The position numbers and the translations under genes were made by a program. DNA of 64,000 nucleotides from Phycisphaeraceae bacterium (GTDB lineage: Bacteria; Planctomycetota; Phycisphaerae; Phycisphaerales; SM1A02): positions 62,001 to 126,000 of the forward strand of contig JAHBWZ010000001.1 of assembly GCA_019636755.1 (NCBI GenBank), in the 5' to 3' direction. The notes under the pieces were generated by a model. It saw only the letters and a list, made by a program, of their open reading frames with translations, did not search any database and had not been told where the DNA came from. Shown here piece after piece: positions 1-7,817 of the stretch; positions within the stretch are counted from its first letter, which is position 1, and each line of letters begins with the position of its first letter.

Positions 1-904
1 CGCCGAAGGTGCTGCCGTGATCGCCCGGCTGGAACACGCCCAGCACTTCGCGCCGGGCGAGCACCGCGGACACGGGCATCATCCCGCCGCCCAGCGCCTT
101 GCCGAGGATGAGCACATCCGGAATGACGTTCTCGTGATCGCAGCACAGGCGACGGCCGGTGCGCCCGAGCCCGGTCTGGATCTCGTCGGCCATGAAGAGC
201 ACGTTCCGTTCGCGGCAGATGTCCCGGCAGCGCGCCAGGTAGCCCGGCGGGGGAACGTTGATCCCCCCCTCGCCCTGGATCGGCTCGACGAGGAATGCGA
301 CCGTCCGGTCCGTGATCGCGGCGGCGAGCGCGGCGGCATCGCCGTAGGGCACCGACCGGAATCCGGGCGTCACCGGGCCGAAGTCCTCCTGGTTGAACGA
401 GTCCGGCGAGAAACTCACGATCGAGATGGTCCGGCCGTGGAAGTTGTCTCCGCAGACGATGATCTCCGCGGTGTCGCGGGCGACGCCCTTGACGTGGTAG
501 CCCCACTTGCGCGCCGTCTTGAGCGCGGTCTCCACCGCTTCGGCGCCGGTGTTCATCGGCAGCACCAGGTCCTGTCCGAACGTCTCCGTGATGAGTCGGC
601 AGAACGGACCGAAACGGTCGTTGTGGAACGCGCGGCTGGTGAGGGTCAGGGTCTGCGCCTGACGGACGAACACCTCCGTGATGCGCGGATGCCGGTGGCC
701 GAAGTTGAGCGCGGAGTACGCGCTGAGCATGTCCAGGTACCGGGCGCCGTCGACGTCGTGCACCCAGGACCCTTCCCCGCGCGCGATGACCACCGGGAGC
801 GGTGCGTAGTTGCGGGCGCTGTGCCGATCGACCAGTTCGATGTGCTCGGCGGTCTTCGTGCGGGTCGCCGCGGGCGCGGCGGAAGTCGTGGGTGTCGAAG
901 GCAT
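1..904 (-). CDS. rocD: ornithine aminotransferase (partial, C-terminus beyond window)
   Basis: PLP-dependent class III aminotransferase, converting ornithine plus 2-oxoglutarate to glutamate semialdehyde in the cytoplasm. The start is the ATG at 904-902, giving MPSTPTTSAA and then an N-terminal motif typical of the ornithine branch (DMLSAYSALNFGHRHPRI, about residues 57-74). The PLP lysine is in LGKALGGGM at about residue 269, preceded by the FMADEIQTGLGRTG cofactor-binding segment. About 301 of the usual ~400 residues lie in the window; the C-terminal small domain runs off the left edge. The family is clear. The choice of ornithine rather than another omega-amino acid as substrate rests on the N-terminal motif. 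Confidence 0.85.
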   Translation of the reverse strand, partial: MPSTPTTSAAPAATRTKTAEHIELVDRHSARNYAPLPVVIARGEGSWVHDVDGARYLDMLSAYSALNFGHRHPRITEVFVRQAQTLTLTSRAFHNDRFGPFCRLITETFGQDLVLPMNTGAEAVETALKTARKWGYHVKGVARDTAEIIVCGDNFHGRTISIVSFSPDSFNQEDFGPVTPGFRSVPYGDAAALAAAITDRTVAFLVEPIQGEGGINVPPPGYLARCRDICRERNVLFMADEIQTGLGRTGRRLCCDHENVIPDVLILGKALGGGMMPVSAVLARREVLGVFQPGDHGSTFG

Positions 905-1023
905 CGTCGGCGTGCTCCGTGGCTCGGGGGAAGCGGGCACCGTACTGCGAAGGCGGGTGCGTCGCAACGCCGCCGTTGCCCGTGCCGCCGCCGCGGTTGC
1001 ACGCGACGCGACGAACGGCGACG

Positions 1024-2253
1024 ATGGCCGGCATGACCGCACCAGTCCCGAATCACCACGACGGACCCGCAGACCTTGCCGCCCGCTTCGAATCGCTGCA
1101 TGCCGAGTTCCAGGCGCTGAAGGCCGGCGATGGCGGCAGGCGTCGCCCGGCGCGCTGGAAGGACATCGGCATCGGCGCGGGTGCCGCCACGCTGCTCTGC
1201 CTGGTCCTCGGCGCCGCGGAGCGGGCGGTGCCGGTGCTGCAGACGAACCGGCTCGAGATCCTGGGCGCCGACGGACAGCTCGTTGCCGTGCTGGGTGCGG
1301 ACGAACGGGGCGGGCGACTGGATCTCTGGTCGGCCGCAGGGCGGAATGCGCTGCGGGCGAGCGTCAACGATCAGGGTGGCGACTTCAATCTCTGGAACAC
1401 CGCCGGTCGATCGGTGCTCGCCGCATTCACCACCGCGCAGGGCGGCGAACTGGGCGTGTGGAACGCCTTCGGCCAGCGGCAGGGCGTCATGTCCGCCGGC
1501 GCAGAGGGCGGCGCCCTGTCGGTCTTCGCCGCGGATCATCCGGTCGTGCGGGTGGATGCGGGCCGGCCCGAACAGGCCATCACCGTCGCGGCCGGCGAAC
1601 CCGGAACGGCGGCGGTGGCGATCGGCCGGACCCCGGCCGGAACCGGGCGGGTGGGCATCGGTGACGAAGCGGGGCGCGTGGTCGTGCGCGCCGAGGTCCA
1701 GCCGGGCGGCATGGGGTCGGTCTCGGTGCACCAGCCCGACGGCGCCCGCGTCGCAGCAATCGCGGGACTGGCGGAGGGCGGCGTGCTGCTGCTCGACCGT
1801 CCGGGCGGCGTTCCCGCGTTCGCGGCCGGCCCGGTGGAGGGTGGCGCCGTCATGGATCTGCACAACAGCCAGGGCGAGCGCATCGCGCGACTCGGCGCGA
1901 ATGCCGGGGGCGGCGGCCGCCTCTCGCTCTCCGCGCCCGGGCCGGTCGAGGGATTCGCGGTCGAGTGCGTGGATGGGGCCGGAACCACGCTGGCGCTGCT
2001 CGGTCCGCGCGGACGGCGCGGACTGATCGCCGGTGCCCGCGCGGAGGGCGGCATCGTCAACCTCTTCAACCGGCAGGACATTGCGGTCCTGGTGGCCGGG
2101 TACGCGCCGGATGGACTCGGCGGCGGCGCGGTGGTGCGCAACGGGCGCGGGCTCGCGGTCGCGGAGATCACCGCCGCCGGCGATGAGACCGGCGTCGTCC
2201 GGGTGAGCGATGCGGATGGCGAGCGGACGCGCGCCGTCCGCCCCATGCCGTAG
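1024..2253 (+). CDS. single-pass membrane protein with repetitive beta-rich ectodomain
   Basis: Function unknown. The 409-aa product (ATG 1024, with an alternative in-frame ATG at 1033) has a short cytoplasmic N-terminus, one hydrophobic segment (about residues 40-60, GAGAATLLCLVLGAAE) and then about 350 residues of quasi-repeats. The repeats are built around phrases such as GGRLDLWSAAGR, GGDFNLWNTAGR and GGELGVWNAFGQ, spaced about 25-30 residues apart. This is the look of a beta-helix or stacked-hairpin surface domain. It lies head-to-head with the aminotransferase. There is no obvious Shine-Dalgarno sequence, and the start is uncertain by three codons. Confidence 0.7.
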   Translation: MAGMTAPVPNHHDGPADLAARFESLHAEFQALKAGDGGRRRPARWKDIGIGAGAATLLCLVLGAAERAVPVLQTNRLEILGADGQLVAVLGADERGGRLDLWSAAGRNALRASVNDQGGDFNLWNTAGRSVLAAFTTAQGGELGVWNAFGQRQGVMSAGAEGGALSVFAADHPVVRVDAGRPEQAITVAAGEPGTAAVAIGRTPAGTGRVGIGDEAGRVVVRAEVQPGGMGSVSVHQPDGARVAAIAGLAEGGVLLLDRPGGVPAFAAGPVEGGAVMDLHNSQGERIARLGANAGGGGRLSLSAPGPVEGFAVECVDGAGTTLALLGPRGRRGLIAGARAEGGIVNLFNRQDIAVLVAGYAPDGLGGGAVVRNGRGLAVAEITAAGDETGVVRVSDADGERTRAVRPMP

Positions 2254-2481
2254 CAGGCTGCTGATCGGACACGGGGTCATCGGCACACGCCCTGGCGCGT
2301 GCCCCGTCGGGCGGAACGGTCCGGAAACACACCGGCACGGCGATGCCGCGCCGCGCGGCGGCGCCCCGGGATCATGCCCATTCCGCCGGACCGGTACGGA
2401 CCGCGCGCCCCGCACCTGCACAACCTGTCATCGCCGGTGACCGGCGCCGCACGTGGGGTAGGTTCTCCGTGGAGACCTTCC

Positions 2482-3060
2482 GTGCGAAACCAGAACCCTG
2501 ACCTGAGGCAGACCCGGGCCGGATGCGACCCGCTGAACCCGTCGGATGGCTCGATGCATGCGCGTGGCGAGGCGCCGCTCCGGATTGTCGGCCGCGACGC
2601 GGACCCGGCGATGGCGCATCCGTTCGCATCGGCCGCGCCGGGGGGCATCCCGGCGCGCTGCGTGCCAGGTGACGTTGCGCAGGAGAACGCGTCCGCGGCG
2701 GTCGCGGGGATCGATGCGCGCTGGGTGCTTGCCGCGCGGGTGTATGCGCTCCTCGAAGGCGCCCGGCTCACGCCCGAGTCGAGGGAGCGTGTCCTGCGGA
2801 CCGCCCGCGCCCTGGGCATCCGTCCGTTCGATGCCAGCGTGATCATCGCCCTCGTGCAGGATCGCGCCCGCCGAGGCGAAGGGCCGATCGCCGTCTGGCC
2901 GTTGCTCGAGGCGTGCACGCCGGGCACGGAGCCGCGCCCGCCGCGGCACGCGTCGCCGGCGCGCTTCCGGCTGTCCGCATCCTCGATCCCGTTCCTGGGC
3001 GCGGCGGTCGTCGGCGTGATCGGCGCGGCGCTCATGGCGCGCTGGATCGTTGCCGGCTGA
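2482..3060 (+). CDS. hypothetical protein with C-terminal membrane anchor
   Basis: Unrecognised. The 192-aa reading from GTG 2482 is chosen because GGAGA sits 7 nt upstream; ATG 2554 (168 aa) is the main alternative. The middle of the protein (ESRERVLRTARALGIRPFDA, then SVIIALVQDRARRGE) looks like a small helical module. The C-terminus is a single hydrophobic anchor (FLGAAVVGVIGAALMARWIV). It ends only 4 bp from the convergent RNase III stop. No function is proposed. Confidence 0.5.
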   Translation: MRNQNPDLRQTRAGCDPLNPSDGSMHARGEAPLRIVGRDADPAMAHPFASAAPGGIPARCVPGDVAQENASAAVAGIDARWVLAARVYALLEGARLTPESRERVLRTARALGIRPFDASVIIALVQDRARRGEGPIAVWPLLEACTPGTEPRPPRHASPARFRLSASSIPFLGAAVVGVIGAALMARWIVAG

Positions 3061-3068
3061 CCGGTCAG
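3057..3068. other. 12-bp perfect palindrome holding two convergent stop codons
   Basis: CTGACCGGTCAG reads the same on both strands and contains the TGA of the rightward hypothetical gene (3058-3060) and the TGA of RNase III on the minus strand (3065-3067). It is too short for a convincing terminator by itself. It is recorded because it is the whole intergenic space between the two genes. Confidence 0.6.
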
Positions 3069-3931
3069 GGCACTTCTTCGAGGCGGTCCGGTGCATCGAG
3101 ATCATCGAAATCCAGCACGCGCGGCCCGCGCGCGACGGGCGCGCCGCCCTCCGGGCTTCCATCGCGCGTTCCCGGGGACGCGGGACCGCTCACCGCGACC
3201 GCCTGCGGCTCCGCGTCGAGTATCCGGACCGCGCCGTCGCTCAGGCGCTCGGCAAGTCCGAGATCGATCAGCGCCTCCAGGGCCGCGTCCTGTTCCGCCC
3301 GCTTCTTCGACGCGCCCCAGCACGCGGGATACCGCTTTCCGCCGAGTTCCACGCGGATCTCGAAGCATTTGGCGTGATCGGGCCCCTTCTCATCCAGGAC
3401 CACGTACTGCGGAGACTGGTCGAAGAGCTGCTGTGCCGCCTGCTGGAGCACGGATTTGAAGTTCGACTGGTGTCCGGATGCCCAGCACGCCTCGATGCGC
3501 GGTTCGAGTCGTGTCATGATGAATCGGCGCGCCGCTTCGAGACCACCGTCGATGTAGATCGCGCCGACCACCGCTTCGAACGCCGCGGCCAGGACGCTCC
3601 GCGGCAGGTGGGCGCGGTTGCTCATGCCCTTTCCGAGCCGGATGAGCGGTCGCAGTCCGATCTCCTCGGCGCAGTCAGCGCAGGTGGAGCGGCTGACGAC
3701 GAGCGACTTGATCTTGGTCATCTCCCCTTCGAAGAGATCGGGGTAGGCGCGGAAGAGCGCTTCGCAGACCACCATCCCGAGGATGGCATCGCCGAGGAAC
3801 TCGAGCCGCTCATTGCTCTCGACGCGCTGATCCACGAGCGACGCATGCGTCAGCGCCTGCTGGAGCAGGGCGCGATCTCCGAAGGCGTGACCGAGGCGTG
3901 TCTCTGCGTGCTGAAGTTCGTCCGGCGTCAT
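3065..3931 (-). CDS. rnc: ribonuclease III
   Basis: Endoribonuclease that cuts double-stranded RNA (rRNA precursors, regulatory duplexes). The 288-aa product from ATG 3931 has the catalytic signature SNERLEFLGDAIL at about residues 41-53, a second acidic site in AAFEAVVGAIYIDGG, and a C-terminal dsRNA-binding domain (about 170-240, FKSVLQQAAQQLF to SKKRAEQDAALEAL). A further acidic tail of about 45 residues follows. The Asp usually found three residues before the second catalytic Glu (E. coli D114, in ILADTVEAL) is Ala here. The start was placed at MTPDELQHAE, because sequence upstream of it is low-complexity and unlike the family. Confidence 0.93.
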   Translation of the reverse strand: MTPDELQHAETRLGHAFGDRALLQQALTHASLVDQRVESNERLEFLGDAILGMVVCEALFRAYPDLFEGEMTKIKSLVVSRSTCADCAEEIGLRPLIRLGKGMSNRAHLPRSVLAAAFEAVVGAIYIDGGLEAARRFIMTRLEPRIEACWASGHQSNFKSVLQQAAQQLFDQSPQYVVLDEKGPDHAKCFEIRVELGGKRYPACWGASKKRAEQDAALEALIDLGLAERLSDGAVRILDAEPQAVAVSGPASPGTRDGSPEGGAPVARGPRVLDFDDLDAPDRLEEVP

Positions 3932-4340
3932 GAATGCGGCGTTCCAGGTCGTCCGGGCCGCCGACACGTCGGCGCCCACGGCTGTCCGGGCGGATGCCCT
4001 CATTGCGAAGGATCGTCGCCGCCCCGACAACCCTCCGGCCCCCCGCCGGCGCTCCCGCCGGCCGACCAGGGCACGGTCCGATCCCAGGGGGCGTGCGCCG
4101 CAGCGCCGGTGCCGCACGAGCATTCCGCGACCCGGGGAAGCACCCGGCCATGGCGGGCACGCCCCCGAGCGGCGGAAGGTCCGGGCGGGCGACAGACTTC
4201 GTCGCGCCCTCGCAGATCCTGTCGGCATATCTTGGCGCCTTCTTCGGCGTGGGGCGCGTCAGCGACCGGATCAATGTGGCGGAGTCCGTCGAACCTGCCT
4301 GTGCGGGCGCGCGCCGCTGGCGGTATCCGGGACGCTCTGA
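3932..4340. other. rnc-rpmH divergent intergenic region
   Basis: About 440 bp between the divergent RNase III and L34 genes. Reading frames here are open only because of the base composition. They lack family resemblance and are rejected as genes. I see no tRNA, SRP RNA or RNase P RNA signature. The only regulatory feature I can point to is the -10-like hexamer at 4341-4346. Confidence 0.4.
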
Positions 4341-4346
4341 TAGACT
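4341..4346 (+). promoter_or_regulatory. putative extended -10 box (TAGACT) for rpmH
   Basis: TGA-TAGACT forms an extended -10 element 28 nt before the rpmH start. The same TAGACT hexamer precedes the helicase gene and a zinc-ribbon gene elsewhere in the window. No consensus -35 is evident. Confidence 0.45.
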
Positions 4347-4374
4347 GCAGGGCTCCCCTGCCAGAGGCACCGCC

Positions 4375-4512
4375 ATGCATTACCCGAGACGACAGAGCAA
4401 CGTGAAGCGGCGGCGCAAGTTCGGATTCCGCGCCCGGATGAAGACCACGCTCGGCCGGAAGATGATCAACCGCAAGCGACGGATGGGGCGCCGCCTCTCC
4501 GCCATCGGCTGA
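4375..4512 (+). CDS. rpmH: 50S ribosomal protein L34
   Basis: Small basic large-subunit protein of 45 aa, the usual length. The core motif SNVKRRRKFGFRARMKTT followed by GRKMINRKRRMGRRLSA matches the family closely. An AGAGG Shine-Dalgarno lies about 8 nt before ATG 4375. In most bacteria rpmH is followed at once by rnpA. Here the next feature is a terminator hairpin and the convergent shikimate kinase, so the rpmH-rnpA linkage is absent. Confidence 0.95.
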   Translation: MHYPRRQSNVKRRRKFGFRARMKTTLGRKMINRKRRMGRRLSAIG

Positions 4513-4562
4513 ACCGCCTCGCGGACCGGGTCCGGCCGGCCCGGTGTCCGCCGGAATCGAGG

Positions 4563-4584
4563 GCCCGGGCGTTACGCCCCGGGC
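4563..4584. terminator. bidirectional GC hairpin between rpmH and aroK
   Basis: GCCCGGGCG, loop TTA, then CGCCCCGGGC (one-base bulge). The TTA loop is itself the TAA stop codon of the minus-strand shikimate kinase. The stem is strong, with no long U-run on either side, so termination is probable but not certain. Confidence 0.55.
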
Positions 4585-5168
4585 GGCGTCTTCGATCGGT
4601 CGCTGCCCGCCAGTGCGGCGATCTGCCCGGCCATCCGTTGCGCCGTCACCGCGGGCGGCTCGCCCGCCGGGACCGACACCACCGCCGTCGCCAGGGCGCG
4701 ATACGCCGGCAGGCGCTCGTGTGCGGTCCGGATCACTTCGTTGTCGAGCGATTCCCCCGGCCGCAGGGCCGGGCGGTTCCGGTGCTCGACCGCGCCCGCG
4801 TCCTCCCGGCGGCGCGCCACGAGGTCCGGGAGGGGGACATCCAGCAGCAGGATGATGGCGCGGCGCGCGGCCTCGGCGTCCCGGAGCGCGCGCCGGATCC
4901 CCGGATCGGTCGGAGCACCGCCGCCCATCGCGATGACCGCCGGCGCTTCACCGCCCAGGATCGCATCGCACGCCGTCCGTTCAGCGCGGCGCCACGCCGC
5001 CTCGCCGCCGTGCTCCCACACGTCAGCGACCGCGGCGGCGCCGGTCAGGGCGAGCGCCCGTGCATCAAGGTCGATGGCGCCGACGCCGAAGTGCGCCGCC
5101 AGCAGTGGTGCGAGCCGGGACTTCCCGCTGCCGCGGAGCCCGATCAGGAAGACATGGCACGGAAGCAT
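4572..5168 (-). CDS. aroK: shikimate kinase
   Basis: Phosphorylates shikimate at the 3-OH with ATP, the fifth step of chorismate synthesis. The 198-aa product has Walker A GLRGSGKS at about residues 10-17, the substrate-binding Asp pair in AIDLDA (about 31-36), Arg in AAWRRAE (about 57-63), the GGG loop in AMGGGA (about 79-84) and the lid arginine in RNRPAL. The length is slightly above the usual ~170-180 because of a short basic C-terminal tail. It follows the PilZ gene by 25 bp on the same strand and is probably cotranscribed with it. Confidence 0.93.
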   Translation of the reverse strand: MLPCHVFLIGLRGSGKSRLAPLLAAHFGVGAIDLDARALALTGAAAVADVWEHGGEAAWRRAERTACDAILGGEAPAVIAMGGGAPTDPGIRRALRDAEAARRAIILLLDVPLPDLVARRREDAGAVEHRNRPALRPGESLDNEVIRTAHERLPAYRALATAVVSVPAGEPPAVTAQRMAGQIAALAGSDRSKTPPGA

Positions 5169-5193
5169 GCGGAGGTGCGCCGCCCGCGCGACG

Positions 5194-5568
5194 TCATGCC
5201 GCGAGCCGTCCTCCGCCGTCGGCGAGGAATCGATGCAGCCGGCGGCGATCGTCGCTGTGGGTGAAGCGGCCGAACGCGACCCCCATCCGCCGCGGCCCGG
5301 GATCGTCCTCCACGTCGAAGACCCGGGCCACGCGCGCCGACACGAGGATCGGACGCGATTCGCCCGGAAGCGTCAGGCAGAGGGCGACCTGCTCTCCGTC
5401 CGGGAGCGGCTCGTCGAGTTCGATGCGTGCGCCGCCCTCGGCGATGTCGTACGCGTGGCCGTCGAAGAGCACCAGCCGGCCGTCGCGCTCGACCTGCGCC
5501 ACCACGCCGGTGAGTGCGGGCTCGAGTCGATAGCGAGGATGTCGACGTCGTTCCGGAGAGGTCGTCAT
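5194..5568 (-). CDS. PilZ-domain protein
   Basis: Probable cyclic-di-GMP receptor. The 124-aa single-domain product from ATG 5568 carries the first PilZ motif RRRHPRYR at about residues 7-14 and the second in DIAEGGARIE (about 45-54, D-x-A-x-x-G form). The remainder is the expected beta-barrel, ending in the helix RRRLHRFLADGG. Alternative upstream starts only add low-complexity sequence. It lies 25 bp upstream of aroK in the same direction. The partner or output is not indicated. Confidence 0.85.
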   Translation of the reverse strand: MTTSPERRRHPRYRLEPALTGVVAQVERDGRLVLFDGHAYDIAEGGARIELDEPLPDGEQVALCLTLPGESRPILVSARVARVFDVEDDPGPRRMGVAFGRFTHSDDRRRLHRFLADGGGRLAA

Positions 5569-5715
5569 GGGCAGAACTCCGACGGATGCGGGCGGGTCCG
5601 GCGCCGCCCCGGGCACCCGGTCCGGGAACTCATCGACGCATCGCCGGCGGGACTTGACAGTTCACCGCGCGGCCCGGTGCCCGGACGTCCGACCTGGGGA
5701 GCGCACGCGGGCTGG

Positions 5716-5721
5716 TAGGAT
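5716..5721 (+). promoter_or_regulatory. putative extended -10 box (TAGGAT), near-leaderless
   Basis: TGG-TAGGAT ends 11 nt before the ATG of the reductoisomerase-like gene, so transcription would begin within a few bases of the start codon. A TTGACA at 5654-5659 is too far upstream to pair with it. Confidence 0.45.
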
Positions 5722-5732
5722 CGCCGCGACGC

Positions 5733-6797
5733 ATGCGGGCGCACGACGGGTCAACCTCTGCCGGGACGGTGATCGAGCCGCCTGACGGCAGCGCCGCGCG
5801 CGCGGCGATCGAGGCGTACCGCGGCGCCACGATCGTCGTGCTCGGCTTCGGAAGCCAGGGCGCGGCGAATGCGCTCAATCTGCGCGACTCGGGGATGGCC
5901 GTCCTGATCGGGGCGCGCCCCGGCCGTGGCGACCACGCCGCGCGCGCCCGGGGCTTCGAGGTCCTCGATCCCGTCGAGGCCGCCGCGCGTGGCGACCTGA
6001 TCGTCTTCGCCATCCCGGACGAGCGCCACGCCGAGGTCTGGGCGGACATCCATGCAGTGGTCCGACAGGATGCCGTGCTCGGATTCCTGCACGGTTTCTC
6101 GGTCTGTGCCGGCACTCTGCGGCCCGCGCCCGCCCAGCCGCTCGTGCTGGTGGCACCCAAGGGGCCAGGGGCGGCGCTCCGTGCCAGGTACTGCGAGGGC
6201 GGCGGACTGCCGGCGCTGTGGTGCGTGCGGCAGGATGATCCGCAGGAGCGCGGCCGGCGCGCCGCGCGCGCGTGGGCGGCGGGCATCGGCGCCATGCGGG
6301 CGGCGCTCATCCCCTCGACGTTCGAAGCGGAGACCGAGACCGACCTCTTCGGGGAGCAGGCGGTCCTCGTCGGCGGGGTCCTGGCCCTCATCCGTGCGGC
6401 GTTCGACGTGCTCGTCGACGCCGGGACCGATCCGGCGGTGGCCTACATCGAGTGCGCGCAGGAACTGCGTCAGGTCGCCGACCTCCTGTACGCACGGGGA
6501 CCCTCCGGCATGATGGAGGCCGTGAGCAGCACCGCCGCGTACGGCGGGTTCGCGGCGGCGGACCGGATCGACACGCCCGCACTGCGCTCGACGTTCCGGG
6601 CGCTCCTGGAGGAGATCCGCGACGGCCGATTCACCGGCCGCTTTCTCGCCGACGGCGCTGCCGGGGCACCGGCCCCGCAGGCCGCGCGCGCCGCCCTCCG
6701 CGCCTCGTCACTGGAGTCCGCATCCGCGCTCGTCCGATCGTGGTTCCCGGGAACCGATCGCGGGCCCGGCGCCGCGGCGGACATCGATCCCCCATGA
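5733..6797 (+). CDS. ilvC: ketol-acid reductoisomerase, divergent
   Basis: Class I KARI fold, normally converting acetohydroxy acids to dihydroxy acids in branched-chain amino acid synthesis using NADPH and Mg2+. The 354-aa product has the Rossmann motif VVLGFGSQG at about residues 35-43, HGF in LGFLHGFSV, APKGPG, the Mg2+ ligands in ETETDLFGEQ, and the second acidic pair in AYIECAQEL. Deviations are notable: the usual GPGH is GPGA, and ISNTAEYG is VSSTAAYG. The overall order of motifs is intact. It is a bona fide divergent IlvC or a paralogue with altered substrate. No other ilv/leu gene is adjacent. Confidence 0.8.
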   Translation: MRAHDGSTSAGTVIEPPDGSAARAAIEAYRGATIVVLGFGSQGAANALNLRDSGMAVLIGARPGRGDHAARARGFEVLDPVEAAARGDLIVFAIPDERHAEVWADIHAVVRQDAVLGFLHGFSVCAGTLRPAPAQPLVLVAPKGPGAALRARYCEGGGLPALWCVRQDDPQERGRRAARAWAAGIGAMRAALIPSTFEAETETDLFGEQAVLVGGVLALIRAAFDVLVDAGTDPAVAYIECAQELRQVADLLYARGPSGMMEAVSSTAAYGGFAAADRIDTPALRSTFRALLEEIRDGRFTGRFLADGAAGAPAPQAARAALRASSLESASALVRSWFPGTDRGPGAAADIDPP

Positions 6798-6889
6798 CCG
6801 GATGGACCTGACCCCGGCCCGCGCCGGCGCGGGACCGATTCACACCCCCTGCCCGAGACCGACCCGGCGGGCGATGGACTCCCACCGCG

Positions 6890-7777
6890 ATGCACATCGG
6901 ACATGCAGCGATCCTCGGACTCGTCGAGGGCGTCACCGAGTACCTCCCGATCAGCTCGACGGGACATCTCATCCTGACCGCCCGCCTCCTGGGACTCGGT
7001 CAGGACGCGGATCCCGCAGCGCAGGCAGCGATGCGCGATGCCGTCGACACGTTCACCATCGTCATCCAGGGCGGTGCGATCCTGGCCGTCGCCGGCCTGT
7101 ACCGCCGGCAGGTGATCGCCATGCTCCGCGGCGTGCTGGGGCGCGATTCCGCCGGGCTGCGGCTCGCGCTGCTGCTGTTCATCGCGTTCCTGCCGGCCGC
7201 CGTCCTCGGTCCCCTGCTCAAGCGCACGATCACCGCGCACCTCTTCCACGTGCTGCCGGTACTGCTCGCCCTCGGCGTCGGCGGCATCGTGCTCATTCTC
7301 CTGACACCATGGCAGCGCCGTCACTTCGAGGCCGCGCCGGAGACCCGGCGCTATGTCACGATCGCGACGATGTCATTCCGCGCGGCGCTCATCATCGGCG
7401 TGCTCCAGTGCGTCGCGATGTGGCCGGGAACCAGCCGGAGCATGATGACCATCATCGGCGGCATGGTCATCGGGCTCCGCCCGCGCGAAGCGGCCGAGTT
7501 CTCTTTCCTGCTCGGCCTGCCCACGCTGGGCGGCGCCTGCGCCTACGAACTGCTGGGGGCGCTGCGGAGCGACGCGGGCATGTTCGCGAGCCTCGGCTGG
7601 CCCGCGGTGATCACGGGGCTCGTCGTGGCGTTCATCTCCGCGACGGTCGCGGTCCGGTGGCTGGTCGGATACCTCTCCACGCACGGTGTGGCGATCTTCG
7701 GGTGGTATCGACTTCTGCTCTGTGCCGTCATGGCCGCGTTCGTCGCCGGCGGCTTCCTGGAGATCGGTGGCGCGTGA
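6890..7777 (+). CDS. uppP: undecaprenyl-diphosphatase
   Basis: Integral membrane phosphatase that recycles undecaprenyl pyrophosphate to the lipid carrier for cell-envelope synthesis and confers bacitracin tolerance. The 295-aa product has the first signature EGVTEYLPISSTGHL at about residues 13-27 and the second in WPGTSRSMMTIIGG (about 184-197), with about eight membrane segments. The start at ATG 6890 puts the signature at the usual distance from the N-terminus. It follows the reductoisomerase by 92 bp and may be cotranscribed. It is convergent with the nucleotidyltransferase-like gene. Confidence 0.95.
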   Translation: MHIGHAAILGLVEGVTEYLPISSTGHLILTARLLGLGQDADPAAQAAMRDAVDTFTIVIQGGAILAVAGLYRRQVIAMLRGVLGRDSAGLRLALLLFIAFLPAAVLGPLLKRTITAHLFHVLPVLLALGVGGIVLILLTPWQRRHFEAAPETRRYVTIATMSFRAALIIGVLQCVAMWPGTSRSMMTIIGGMVIGLRPREAAEFSFLLGLPTLGGACAYELLGALRSDAGMFASLGWPAVITGLVVAFISATVAVRWLVGYLSTHGVAIFGWYRLLLCAVMAAFVAGGFLEIGGA

Positions 7778-7795
7778 GCGCACCGGGAACGCGCC
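7769..7795. terminator. weak inverted repeat between convergent genes
   Basis: GGCGCGT (7769-7775) and ACGCGCC (7789-7795) flank a 13-nt loop that overlaps the uppP stop. There is no U-tract, so this is only a candidate terminator. Confidence 0.3.
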
Positions 7796-7817
7796 TGAAT
7801 CCCGACGATCCCGCGGA

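Noticed and set aside
3934-4374. N-terminal extension of L34 or a gene in the rnc-rpmH gap
   Set aside because: L34 has a normal length and its own Shine-Dalgarno; the upstream frame is Arg/Pro-rich noise.
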